Origin: Nilaparvata lugens
Lineage: Eukaryota > Arthropoda > Insecta > Hemiptera > Delphacidae
Reading direction: 5' to 3'
DNA length: 64,000 nt
Assembly: GCF_014356525.2 (NCBI RefSeq)
Contig: NC_052510.1
Span: 60,283,755 to 60,347,754 of the forward strand
In this document: piece by piece, positions 12,010 to 22,563 of the stretch
How the letters are laid out: each line of letters opens with the position of its first letter
Numbering within the stretch: position 1 is the stretch's first letter
Translations under genes and position numbers: made by a program
The notes under the pieces: generated by a model
The model's input: only the letters and a program-made list of their open reading frames with translations
Database searches by the model: none
What the model was told of the DNA's origin: nothing

Positions 12010-12640
12010 CTCTTAGATTGTCAGCTGAACATGCTATCAATGTGTGAACAGCCTCATAAGAAGAAATTGTGTTTTCTACCCGTACTGCAGAAAAAACGAA
12101 AACATTTATTTCGTCTGTGTTTCAATGGTTTCGTTTTTTGCCGGATATTGGCAAAATATCTGTAATACCTACTCGTCAGTGTTTCAACACTACCTCCGTA
12201 AACAAAGCCATAGTGCATTCGTGTGACGTCAGCACAGGTAGGGTTTCTACACCAATAAAAACACTAGCAGATGTAGATCAGCTGATATCAACGAATTTTT
12301 ATTGGTGTAGAAGCCCTACCTGTGCTGACGTCACACGAATGCACTACGGCTTTGTTGACGGAGGTAGTGGTTTCAAACGGTTCGTTTTCTGCCGCATATC
12401 TTGTCAATGTATAAACAACACTCCTATAAGAACCAATATTTTTTCTACCCGATTAAAACATTATTCAGCTCTTATGTGCCTTAAATGGTTGATTTTCTGC
12501 CAGATATTCTGTCAATGTATGAACACACCCATAATAAAAAATGCTATTTCTCAACCCAAATTTAACATAATTTGGTTCGGCTGTGTGTCAAACAGTTCGT
12601 TTTCTGCCGGATATTTTGTCAATAAATGGGAATAAGAACA
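12010..12640. repeat. Irregular tandem repeat, 105-130-bp unit
   Basis: TTTTCTGCCGGATATTTTGT-CAATGTATGAACAC...TTCTACCC recurs at about 12130, 12395, 12495 and 12600, with an outlier at 13065. A foldback is inserted in it (12187-12372). The 188-codon plus-strand open frame running through here is a by-product. Confidence 0.7.
12187..12372. repeat. Foldback MITE within the tandem repeat
   Basis: Arms of about 80 bp (ACTACCTCCGTAAACAAAGC...GTGACGTCAGCACAGGTAGG) are inverted around a 20-bp centre containing GATCAGCTGATATC. Confidence 0.9.
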
Positions 12641-13351
12641 AATGATATTCTCAACCCAACTGAAACATTATTTAGTTTAAATGGAAAGAAAAATTCAATT
12701 CTCAGTACCCTTTTTATTTATTTATTTATTTATTCATATGCAAATACAATTCAGGTAAAAGCAACAGACATTTGCCCAAAACTGCTTCAAACCTTAATTT
12801 GGAATACACAGTCTAAAGGTTATGCTACTTACGTAACTTAAATACAGACACAATTTTGAGTCCAAAAAATGTATCTACTACAATTTTGGATTTATTAGAT
12901 TGATCAATTTCCAAATACGAATCCAAACAAAACATTTTTGAATTATTTTATCTCAACATGTTTCAACATGTACTGAGATTTTTATTTTTCTTTCCATTTA
13001 TATTACAAGTAGCCCTATACAGAAAAGAGATTATTTAGTTTGTCTGTACTTCAAACTGTTGGTTTTCTGCTGGATATGTGTGAACACTCTCATAGAAGTC
13101 AATGCTATTTTTGTTCAGAATCAATTGTAAAGCAACCCTTCAGAAAGCTTGAATGCAGTAAGCAGTGGTGAGCTTTTGTGAGCTTTTGGTGAGCTACTTA
13201 CCATTGTTTGTACAGGTGGGAACTGCATACTACCAGCCATTCCTTGGCCCTGCAATGCAACGCAATAGTACCATATGCAAATGCTGCTAATGCTAAGTAA
13301 AGGGATGGGGCGAGGGGAGCAGAGGCAGCGCGGCTAGAGGGGAGGGGAGAA

Positions 13352-14614
13352 GAGCATGCAGGTTTCTAGTGTAATATTATACATCCGGTGTATAATGTAA
13401 AATAGTGTAGTAGTTTGGCTAGTTCTAGAAAAATCCTATAAAACGCCCCTATTAAGGCTGTGCAAAGGCTAAAAATAAACTTTTTACTCGTGATATTTTT
13501 CAAAGTTTTTCTATTTTTGTATATCATCAAGCTATCAAAATAAAAAAAAATTCTCAGGAAAATATTTTTTTCCTACAGATAACTTGAAAAGTGACCATTT
13601 GTGCACTGATTGCAGGCCGCAAAGAATCACTTTTCCGCACTAGTGCGCAAAGTGAGTACTTTGCGTACTCCCAGATTTGCAACATGGCAACACAAAATAG
13701 TAGGTTATATGGAGCACCAGTGCAGCAAAATCAAAATGAAGTTGGTAACTGTGGTATAGTGTGGTGCACGTTATAGGAATATTGAGGCGGTGGATGACAG
13801 CCCCCCCCCACCATTCAAACACACATACATTATTATTCAATTTGACAATAAATTAAGGTTTTTATTGATAATAAAATTACACAGAAAAAACATTTGATGC
13901 ATTTCAGGCAATTTTACCCATAATTACCACTTTTCAAATTCAATGGTAACTGTAGGAAAAACTTAATGTGAAATACGTGCGCAAAGTTCCTCTGCTGCAC
14001 TCAACAAACCATTCCGCCCTCGCCTACGGCTCGGGCGTAAACGTTTCTTTCGGTGCAGCAAACTGTCACTTTGCGCACTAGTTGCACAAATAACTATTTT
14101 CTGATCATTACTTTTTGAGATATGAGCGCCTAAAGTTTAAATTTTTGGGACAGAACATTTCAAATTCGGTAAGAGATAAATCCATGAGATTTAGAGGATA
14201 GATTCTTCATAGTATTGTTGATCTAGTAAAACAAAACTTTTCTGAAAATATCAATTTTTAGGATAGTTATTCAATTTACTAAAAATAACCAAGAATAACT
14301 TTTAGTTGAGTTAATTTTGGTAAATTGAATAACTTTTTCAAAAATTGATATTTTCAGAAAATTTTTGTTTTACTAGATCAAGTACACCATGAAGAATAAT
14401 CCATATTCTAAATCTCATGGATTTATATCTTACCGAATTTGAAATGCCCTGTCCCAAAAATTCAAACTTCCGGCGCTCATATCTCAAAAAGTAATGATAG
14501 GAAAAAAATGTTTTCCTGAGAAAACTTTTTAATTTTGATAGCTTGAAGATATACAAATCGAAAAACTTAGAAAAATATCACGAGTAGAAAGTTTATTTTT
14601 AGCCTTTGCACAGC
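13352..14614. repeat. Segmental copy 1: foldback split by another repeat
   Basis: GTTTCTAGTGTAATATTATA... leads into a GGCTGTGCAAAGGCT foldback (13455-14614) whose left arm is interrupted at 13569-14099. The same lead-in and foldback occur at 16024-16671 without the interruption. Confidence 0.85.
13569..14099. mobile_element. Inserted repeat, second copy inverted at 50283-50825
   Basis: It shares with 50283-50825 the ends TTTTCCTACAG...GAAAAGTG and TTGTGCAACTAGTGCGCAAA, a GC-rich CGCCCTCGCCTACGGCTCGG core, and a short sequence reading RLYGAxVQQNQNEVGN. It carries no recognisable transposase. Confidence 0.75.
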
Positions 14615-14628
14615 GTTAAGCTTCCTAT

Positions 14629-15584
14629 TAGGGATGGGTATCGATACATCGATGTTTGAACATCAAACATCAATGTTTACTTTTACTGTTCGATGTTTTT
14701 CACTTATCGATGGTTTTACCTAGACATCGGTCATCCGATGTTTTTTCCAACTGAAAAGTAAAAACAGTTCTAATTTTTCAATTTAGAATGACTTAACTAT
14801 GAAGATGACAAATCTTGTGAACTGTAGCCTATCTTTCTAGTCACAACCTGACTATTACTTTTTTATTTATTTATAATTTCTACAAAGTAGCACTGATTGG
14901 GAGAGAAAAACTAAGGATACTCCTTGTACTATATCTTTCCCAAATTTAAATAACACTTTAAAAGTCCAAAATAGGGTTATGATTTCACTTTTCTAAAATT
15001 TAGTCCATTTTCACTCAAAATCAACGGAAAATAAGATTTTTAAATTTGTACGGTTGAAAACAGAATAAAAAACAAAAATATCACACTCATATCACCATTA
15101 TTTGACAATTTGACAAAATTTAGAACCAGAAAAAACACTATTACTATTGAAGTAATTGTGGTATTAAACCACAAGTCAAAAATTGCTGAAATTCTAGTTA
15201 GTAACTGTTAAAGTATTGGAACAATAGCTCCCGATAAAATTGTAGTCATTTTGGAAGCTCTTTTTGTACTTTCAAGTATTTCGAAATTTATGAAAATAAT
15301 AATACCAATAACTCAATCAACTTCCGAAATAATTGAGTTCTAATATAATACCAAAATAATAAACTAATTCTCTGTAAGCTTATTAACATTAACAGAAGTG
15401 ATGTGGATTTAATCAAATTGATTTCACCCTGTTTTATCATTTTTAAAAGAATACATTTGTAAAGTATCATATAGGTACTGTATATAATATCATTTTCACT
15501 GTACTGATATTAATTAATACTAATCCAGGGCGATACATCGATGTTTAAAAACATCGATATTTTGTCATTCGATACCCATCCCTA
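14629..15584. mobile_element. hAT-type non-autonomous element with 8-bp target duplication
   Basis: The 956-bp element has ends TAGGGATGGGTATCGATACA... and ...GATACCCATCCCTA, flanked on both sides by CTTCCTAT (14621-14628, 15585-15592). An 8-bp duplication and a TAGGG end fit the hAT superfamily. Subterminal ATCGATGTTT repeats are present. No transposase is visible. Confidence 0.85.
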
Positions 15585-15724
15585 CTTCCTATAGCTTTGA
15601 ATAAAAACAATAAACATCCGGTTAATTTATGTTTGAATTTGAAAGTGGAGTTGAAACATACGAAGCAGTTAACATATAATTATAATATGGGACTTGTAAT
15701 CATTTTTATTTCAATAAAAAGAGG

Positions 15725-15920
15725 TAGCTCTACATAGAACAGGTGAACACACCGTAGCGTGGCACTTCATACGGTGGCGTTTCCTACGAACCCACAAAGC
15801 GTGGTGTTCCTACAAACCAAAATTCAATCGTGGCCTTTCCTACGAAGAACTGCTACCTGTACTCATGAACATGAGCGTTCTTCAAAGGAAACGACACGTA
15901 GAGAGTGCCACGTAGATGAA
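15725..15920. repeat. Imperfect foldback, GGTGTGTTCACC-like ends
   Basis: GTAGCGTGGCACTTCATACG...GGCGTTTCCTACGAA is loosely mirrored by TTCAAAGGAAACGACACGTA...GTGCCACGTAG. Confidence 0.5.
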
Positions 15921-16023
15921 TAAACACCCGGTGTATATATAATATACACTATATAATATATGTATTGCATTGTGTATAATATGTATTGCATTAGATTAAC
16001 TACTTCTAGGTTACTCCTAGCAG

Positions 16024-16775
16024 GGGAGCATGTTTCTAGTGTAATATTATACATCCGGAGTATAATATAAAATAGTGTAGTAGTTTGGCTAGTTCTAGAA
16101 AAATCCTATAAAACGCCCCTATTAAGGCTGTGCAAAGGCTAAAAATAAACTTTTTACTCGTGATATTTTTCAAAGTTTTTCTATTTTTGTATATCATCAA
16201 GCTATCAAAATAAAAAAAAAATTCTCAGGAAAATATTTTTTTTTCTGATCATTACTTTTTGAGATATGAGCGCCTAAAGTTTAAATTTTTGGGACAGAAT
16301 ATTTCAAATTCGGTAAGATATAAATCCATGAGATTTAGAGGATAGATTCTTCATGGTATTGTTGATCTAGTAAAACAAAACTTTTCTGAAAATATCAATT
16401 TTTAAGAGTTGTTCAATTTACTAAAAATAACCAAAAATAACTTTTAGTTGAGTTAATTTTGGTAAATTGAATAACTTTTTCAAAAATTGATATTTTCAGA
16501 AAATTTTTGTTTTACTAGATCAACAATACCATGAAGAATCCATCTTCTAAATCTCATGGATTTATACCTTACCGAATTTGAAATTTTCTGATAGCTTGAT
16601 GATATAAAAATCGAAAAACTTGAAAAAATATCATGAGTAGAAAGTTCATTTTTAGCCTTTGCACAGCCTTAAGCTTCCTATTAGGGATGGGTATCGATAT
16701 CATCAAACATCGATGTTTACTGTTTGATGTTTTTCGCTTATCGATGGTTTTACCTAGACATCGATGGTTATAAAA
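16024..16775. repeat. Segmental copy 2 with truncated hAT-type element
   Basis: It repeats the GTTTCTAGTG lead-in, the GGCTGTGCAAAGGCT foldback (shortened right arm), the CTTCCTAT site and the start of the TAGGGATGGG element (16682 on), which breaks off near 16775. Confidence 0.85.
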
Positions 16776-16841
16776 TATAAAAAGGTACCAACTTTTACTT
16801 ATTTTCAATTCAATAGTAGTGGTAAGCCAGTTACACAAACG

Positions 16842-16985
16842 TCGATTTTTGGACGTAGGATTTTGCCGTCCTTAAAAAGTATATTGGATTAAACAGATGA
16901 GGTCATACAGATTATGTGTGTCAAGTTCCATTTAATCTGGTAGAATTCATAAGGACGGCAAAAATCGAAAGCCCAAAACTCGATG
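16842..16985. repeat. Foldback MITE
   Basis: AAACGTCGATTTTTGGACGT...TTTTGCCGTCCTTA is mirrored by TAAGGACGGCAAAAATCG. A looser relative lies at 40243-40437. Confidence 0.75.
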
Positions 16986-18299
16986 TGTGTGGAAGAAGTT
17001 TTGGAAGGGTATTCAGAGGCTTTGTGATTACAAATTATTGAAATGTTACACGTTTGGACTTGATATGCTTTCGTTTGGGTCCTAGCAGTAACTATAATAT
17101 TTTATCATACTGATGCAAGTTCGTTTAAAAATTCGAACATGATAAATAAATGTAACTCAGACGAAATTAGTAACACACGCATCTGTTACTATGAGATACT
17201 CTGTTACTAAGAGACAGTTACTAAGTAACAGAGAAACTCTGTTACTATGTTACTCTGAGATACTGTGGTATGTTATGGCATTGGATTTGTAAAGCATATT
17301 AAATTGTCTTCAGGTCAGAGGTAGCATTTTCAAACCCCTCATCCTGCTACAATTTCGTCTATTCTACTAGTATTTCCACTTCCAAGACAACGTGGAGCAT
17401 TCCCTGTCCTTTTATAAATTTTTATTCAACCAACCTATCATAAACTAATGATTGATAACTACAATATTCAAGATCTCAGTAGAAGTGTATATAAACATTT
17501 TCAATGTGTAAATTCCGTGTTTAAAAAATGTAGTGTACCAGTGTATTTACAAGCAAATGCATGATTTTCTGAAGTCAAAATTTGAGAGAAGCTAGCTAAT
17601 TTACAGCTTATAAGACAAAATTGATATTTGACAACATGCACCGAGATAAAACTAGTTTTCATACAAAAAAACTAGATTAGCAGGCTTCAGCCAAATTTCA
17701 ACTAAGCTATGGCCTGTATGAATGCGAATAAAAGGAGAATTTTCGAAAAATACAAATACATATTAGTTCCAATAGAATATGCTGATTAAAACTGTGAAAT
17801 TCACAAGATAAATATTGAAAAATAGAATAATCAATCAATTTTAACTAACTTATAGGCAAAAGCAATAATCAAGCTGTCTGTAATCATGTAACTACATAAA
17901 TTTATGGCGGAGGCATAGTATATTATTATACTCATTATATAAATATTTTCATGAATATTTTGAATGGTTGCAAAACTATCAAAGTATCTTGCTTCATCAA
18001 AAAATTAGTAAAGAGATTAAAATGCTGTAGTTTTCCAATCAAATAAAACTTTAAATATCAGGGAACTTAACGGAAGATACTTATAACAATCTAGAGTGGA
18101 TGGAAATAACCCAGTAACAAAATGACAGAAGTACAAAATTGAACACAATAAATGTATGAAATATTCCAGATTTTTGTCGGCAATATTGGATTTTGACAAT
18201 CCATAACAGCTACTTCCTTAATATTGAAACCATAGATTATAGAGATTTGTTCTCAATTATAATCGAAATTATGGTGAAAACAGAAGCTACTAAAATATA

Positions 18300-18760
18300 A
18301 TTGAATCCCAGGGAAACAAAGGACAAAACTGGGTTAATTTGGGAATAGGAAAATAGATAGATTGTTCACTTTGCCTAACTATTTGCAAAAGGACAGGTCA
18401 ATCAAAATGATCTGATATTTCAATTTTATTCAAAATTTGGGAATGGAATAGTAGTAAGGGATATAAGCCTGTTTTTCATTCCCAATCATTCTATGGAATG
18501 ACTAAAGAGCAAATCAATAAAAATGTTCCGATATTTTAATTTTAATCAAAATCTGGGAATGAAATATTAAGGGCTATAAGCCAGTTTTAATTCCCAATCA
18601 TTCTATGAAATGAGAAAAGGACAGATCAATCAAAATGTTGACATATTTTCAATTCAAACAAAATTCGGAAATGGAATAGTACGGGCTATAAACCTTTTAC
18701 ATTCCCAATTATTGATTATGTGTTTTTATCATTGTTGAATAAATAAATAAATCATCAACA
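18300..18760. repeat. Tandem LINE-tail-like units
   Basis: About three 125-bp units with GGGAATGGAATA...GGGCTATAAGCC...ATTCCCAATCATTCTATG, the last followed by AATAAATAAATAAAT. Each unit has a GGGAAT/ATTCCC stem. Confidence 0.75.
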
Positions 18761-19361
18761 TGACACACTGCTTCAAGATACGTGGTGATGAGAAACATAT
18801 TTGTTGAGGGAAGGTTTCGGATATTTTAGAATTGAAGCCCCAGAGTTTCACCACAAATTAGTCAACAAATTTTTGCAAATTGTTATAGGTTATCAATTCA
18901 CGATGTGTGCTCTATTTATAGACTACATTCTAAAATGAAATAAAAATGAAAACATTCATTATTTTTTTGGCGAAGTTAGGACTTTCTAGTCCTCTCTACC
19001 ACTTAACCTTGGGTGCCCATTACATTATTAATTTATTTCATCATTTAACATAGCACAGCTTCCAGAAAAGTACCACATTTATAATTAAATAGTTATATTA
19101 TAAAAATAGAAACCTAAGTACCGTATTTAAAATTGTTTACTACTACATGTTTCGGCTATATGATGCCATCAACAAAAGGTTACTTGGGTTGCGATTTAAA
19201 AAAGGGTACTTATATTTATATTTTTATTTATAAATAATTATATTATCTTGCCCTTGAGTGTCAATCATTCTGACCTTATTTCGATCAAAAACTAGCATTC
19301 AATCCTTGAAAAAGCGACCAAAATTATTGAATAATCACTGAATTTGAACGGTGAAACTCAC

Positions 19362-19464
19362 CATAGGTCTATAATTGGCTCCAGTGGTGGCAGCCATGGG
19401 CTGGGGACTCCAGCTAGGACCTCCAGCTTTTGCAGTATTCTTTGGAGAATTCCATTGCACACCT
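19362..19464 (-). CDS. lap: lap exon: VQW...PSW block
   Basis: The 103-nt exon lies between TCATTATTTTAG and ATG|GTGAGT, phase 2/0. AA+A gives Lys, then GVQWNSPKNTAKAGGPSWSP and QPMAATTGANYRPM. The spacing of two Trp in NW/QW...SW matches the NDVNWSQP...GGSNWQP segment of PICALM. A half-copy of a MITE starts 35 bp upstream (19499). Confidence 0.9.
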
Positions 19465-19498
19465 CTAAAATAATGATAAATCAAACAAATTTAATTGA

Positions 19499-19575
19499 AA
19501 GAATAAGACGTTGATGTTATAAATACCACTATATTTGTTCAAAATCAATTTAAATTACAGAACCAAGTCACAGAA
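19499..19575. repeat. Half-copy of the 478-1000 foldback end
   Basis: GAATAAGACGTTGATGTTAT...ATTACAGAACCAAGT matches the outer arm of 478-545. Confidence 0.75.
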
Positions 19576-19640
19576 TACAACACAGAATGGAAAGTCGGCT
19601 AGTATCCTGAAGCCAAAATCCGCCATCTTGAAAGAAAGTT

Positions 19641-19802
19641 CAGCATTTTTACTTTCCTTGTCCTATTACCATAGGTAAGGAAAGTATTGCTTTCCGAAAA
19701 AAATTAAGGTACCCCAATTTATAAATTTTTATACGTTTCAAGGTCCCCTGAGTCCAAAAAACTGGTTTTTTGGTATTGGTCTGTATGTGTGTGTGTGTGT
19801 GT

Positions 19803-19870
<68 letters not shown>

Positions 19871-20535
19871 ATGAGTGTATGTGCGTCTGTGTACACGATA
19901 TCTCATCTCCCAATTAACGGAATGACTTGAAATTTGGAACTTAAGGTCCTTACACTATAAGGATCCGACACGAACAATTTCGATCAAATGCAATTCAAGA
20001 TGGCGGCTAAAATGGCAACAATGTTGTCAAAAACAGGGTTTTTCGTGATTTTCTCGAAACGGCTCCAACGATTTTGATCAAATTGATACCTAAAATAGTC
20101 ATCGATAAGCTCTATCAAATGCCACAAGTCCCATATCTGTAAAAATTTCAGGAGCTCCGCCCCATCAATGCAGATAGAATCCCAATTATCAGGCTTCAGA
20201 TACAATTGAAACAAAATAAATCAAGTGGAGTAGATTGAGCATGAAAATCTCTACAATTAATGTTCAGTAACATTTTCACCTAAAATTGAAAATAAGCTTT
20301 AAATTCGAGAAAATGTGATTATTCAATTGCAAATTATTGTTGATTCTATTAAATCATTCACTATGAAGAGATAGCAGACCTCATGTGTGTCTCCAGCGTT
20401 ATTGCCCTGTTACCAGCTGGCTCAAATCTTTGAATAGTAGGCCTAGACTTGGGATGCGCGGGAACACTAGCGTCAGGTGATCAATTTTCATAACTGCAAG
20501 GAAAGTTGTGTGAGTGCGCCACACCAGACTTTTTA
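19641..20535. mobile_element. (GT)n-bearing interspersed repeat, copy A
   Basis: It starts ACTTTCCTTGTCCTATTACC with a short hairpin, then has a (GT)n tract (19788-19871), a TACACGATATCTCATCTCCC block, ATTCAAGATGGCGGCTAAAA, and ends GTGTGAGTGCGCCACACCAG. Copy B has the same order at 21098-27431. T-runs flank both ends. The class is unknown. Confidence 0.85.
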
Positions 20536-21097
20536 GTTTAGTTTATTTCATCCTGTGACCTCCTATTAAAGAGGTATAAGGATTTGTCAATTTTTCACTG
20601 AAATTCAGTTTCCTAATTTAACGAATTAACGAATCGTTAGAGTTGAAGTCGATTGTCTGGTGCCGACAAAGTGATCGTAGAACTCAGAAATAGAATAGAA
20701 GCAATGCTTTACCAGCTCCTCCCTCTTCAACAAGGACTACCTTATTATTTTATCTTTCAATTTTAATACATTAGTGTCATTTGCATTGTAAATAAATAAA
20801 CTCCATTCTGAATCTTTTCGACTCCAGCCCCTTCATGTTATCAGGTAAGGCATTATAGAGATTAATACCTAAACTTTTATCCCCCTTAGCATATAGTGTG
20901 GTTCATCTCTGAGATGGTGACGTCTTCGTGTGTCATAAGAATGTATTAAAGACCCTCTAATCATATTATTTTCGTTCTTTTTAATTAGACAAATACATTC
21001 TAACATGAAAAGGCTTGGAAGTGGTAGTATTTCTAGCGTTTTGAAATATGGACGGCAGCTTGTCCTCATTGTCTCACCCATCATCACCCTCACAGCC
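20536..21097 (-). pseudogene. LINE ORF2 C-terminal relic, first part
   Basis: Read from 21097 downward: WAVRVMMGETMRTSCRPYFK, then LEILPLPSLFMLECICLIKK, HSYDTRRR, and after a frameshift GINLYNALPDNMK. This is the usual C-terminal block of jockey/CR1-type LINE ORF2 (RxSCRxxF, LxLPSLY, NTR, G-KLYN-LP). The upstream continuation is found 6.3 kb away at 27527-27432. Confidence 0.8.
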
Positions 21098-21233
21098 CAT
21101 TTTTACTTTCCTTGCCCTATTACCATAGGTAAGGAAAGTATTGCTTTCCGAAAAAAATTAAGGTACCCCAATTTCTAAATTTCTATACGTTTCAAGGTCC
21201 CCTGAGTCCAAAAAACTGGTTTTTGGGTATTGG

Positions 21234-21266
<33 letters not shown>

Positions 21267-21271
21267 TGTGT

Positions 21272-21305
<34 letters not shown>

Positions 21306-21479
21306 GTGTGTGTGTGTGTTGTGTGTGTGTGTGTGTGTGTGTGTTGTGTGTGTGTGGTGTGTGTGTGTGTGTGTGTGTGTGTGTTGTGTGTGTGTGTGTG
21401 TGTGTGTATATGAGTGTATGTGCGTCTGTGTACACGATATCTCATCTCCCAATTAACGGAATGACTTGAAATTTGGAAC
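21098..21479. mobile_element. (GT)n-bearing interspersed repeat, copy B, left part
   Basis: Same order as 19641-19945, including an expanded imperfect (GT)n (21232-21408) whose open frames on both strands are meaningless. It breaks at CTTAA where the next element is inserted. Confidence 0.85.
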
Positions 21480-21792
21480 TTAAGGTTCGAACCCACTAGA
21501 ACGTATCATACCATGACCGTGCCCGTACCGACACATGCAAAAAAATATTCTTTGCATCATTTGATATGTAATGCACCCATTAGACCGTTCCGTCACCGGC
21601 CAAGCACGGAGCGTGCCATGCACGTCCAGGTCAACATTTGTCAGCCAGTATATTTTGTCTGTGACGGAACGCTCCTTGCATGGCACGTGACGCCTGCAAA
21701 CCCCGTTGTAACCGCGTATGCACCGCGTTGGTAACCAGTTCACCGCTACATTCTCTTGCTAACTGACGCGTTCCCAACAACTTCTGACCGGG

Positions 21793-21850
21793 CATCATAC
21801 GCGTATCATACGCGTATCATACCCGTATCATACGCGTACCATACGCGTAA
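21793..21850. repeat. Short CGTATCATACG tandem repeat
   Basis: Five units of CGTATCATACG, the last two slightly varied, inside the TTAA element. Confidence 0.85.
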
Positions 21851-22066
21851 TGTACTGGCATAGACCGCTGTTGATCCGGTGTAGTGGGCATAGTTGTTAT
21901 TTTTCGCCCCACTTGGATATAATGAGCTGGTTTACGTGCGTCATATGGAGGCCGAAAGTGATTGTTTTCTGACCAGGCCGGTAAAATTTTTACGGCCCTA
22001 GGGCTGTAAAATAACCTTGAAGTCAGCTGATTCTGATTTGATGTGAACGTGTTTACAAAATAGTTT

Positions 22067-22215
22067 ATGAAACGGAATCAGTTTATGCTTCTAGAATTGA
22101 ATAAAGTTTTTGCAATAAGATACTATCATTTTATTTGGATGAATGAAATACAAATGAGATATTATAAACTATTCAAATTCAATTTTCAGAGTATAATAGA
22201 ATCTAACCTCAAACC
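22067..22215. repeat. Direct repeat left of the LINE
   Basis: About 148 bp (ACGGAATCAGTTTATGCTTC...CAAATTCAATTTTCAGAG) repeats at 26068-26222 with roughly 17% difference. It is in the position of a target-site duplication. Confidence 0.85.
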
Positions 22216-22224
22216 TCCTAGTAA

Positions 22225-22563
22225 AGCGTTTATCACGGAACATGGTGGATAAACTGCAATAAGCTGCAATCAAAACTTCACCCTTCAGTTAAAGTCCATA
22301 CAATTCATGAAGCACAGGGCTTAACTCACAAGAATGTAGTTCTGATAAGGAACAATAAAAAACTACTTGGAATATATAACAGCACACAACATGTAATAGT
22401 AGCAATGAGCAGACACACACAAACCTTCAGATATATCACAACAGGGCAAGAAGATTTAGTGCTGACCCTAATTCGAAAACTAAAGGATGTTAGTGAAGAG
22501 TTTCTCTTAAGCTGGAATGAAAGAGACATGGAAGGGATTAATGAGAGTTTAAATAATGAGTAA
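22225..22563 (+). pseudogene. LINE ORF1 C-terminal part: viral-type superfamily 1 helicase end (5' truncated)
   Basis: An open frame without its own start runs into TAA at 22561. It contains VHTIHEAQGLTHKNVVL, then QHVIVAMSRHTQTFRYIT. These resemble helicase motifs V (T-HEAQG-T) and VI (VA-SRHT) of the superfamily 1 helicases of positive-strand alphavirus-like RNA viruses, with about 15 residues after motif VI still aligning. Motifs I-IV, including the Walker A, would lie upstream and are missing, because the frame closes with TAA at 22222 where the flanking repeat begins. The stop overlaps the LINE ORF2 start as ATGAGTAA. Helicase domains of viral origin have been reported in insect LINE proteins; that this is one is my inference. 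Confidence 0.75.

Larger units (their letters stand above)
8616..19361 (-). other. lap: lap last intron, repeat-filled
   Basis: The 10.7-kb intron holds foldbacks (9325-9667, 11126-11476, 12187-12372, 16842-16985), a 22-bp palindromic satellite (10397-10588), a dispersed 105-130-bp repeat (12010-12640), a segmental duplication (13352-14760 and 16024-16775) with a hAT-type element (14629-15584), and tandem LINE-tail-like units (18300-18760). From 17290 to 18290 and 18770 to 19360 I see nothing recognisable. Confidence 0.75.

Noticed and set aside
12069..12635. 188-codon plus-strand protein
   Set aside because: It crosses a tandem repeat and a foldback palindrome; its openness follows from repeat structure, and no domain is recognisable.
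19649..21496. His/Thr- and Cys/Val-repeat proteins over (GT)n tracts
   Set aside because: Open frames in all phases of a dinucleotide repeat; no coding signal.
22225..22563. Endogenous RNA virus insertion independent of the LINE
   Set aside because: The stop/start overlap with ORF2, the shared strand and the shared flanking repeats argue that the helicase fragment belongs to the LINE. An unrelated viral fragment cannot be fully excluded without relatives.
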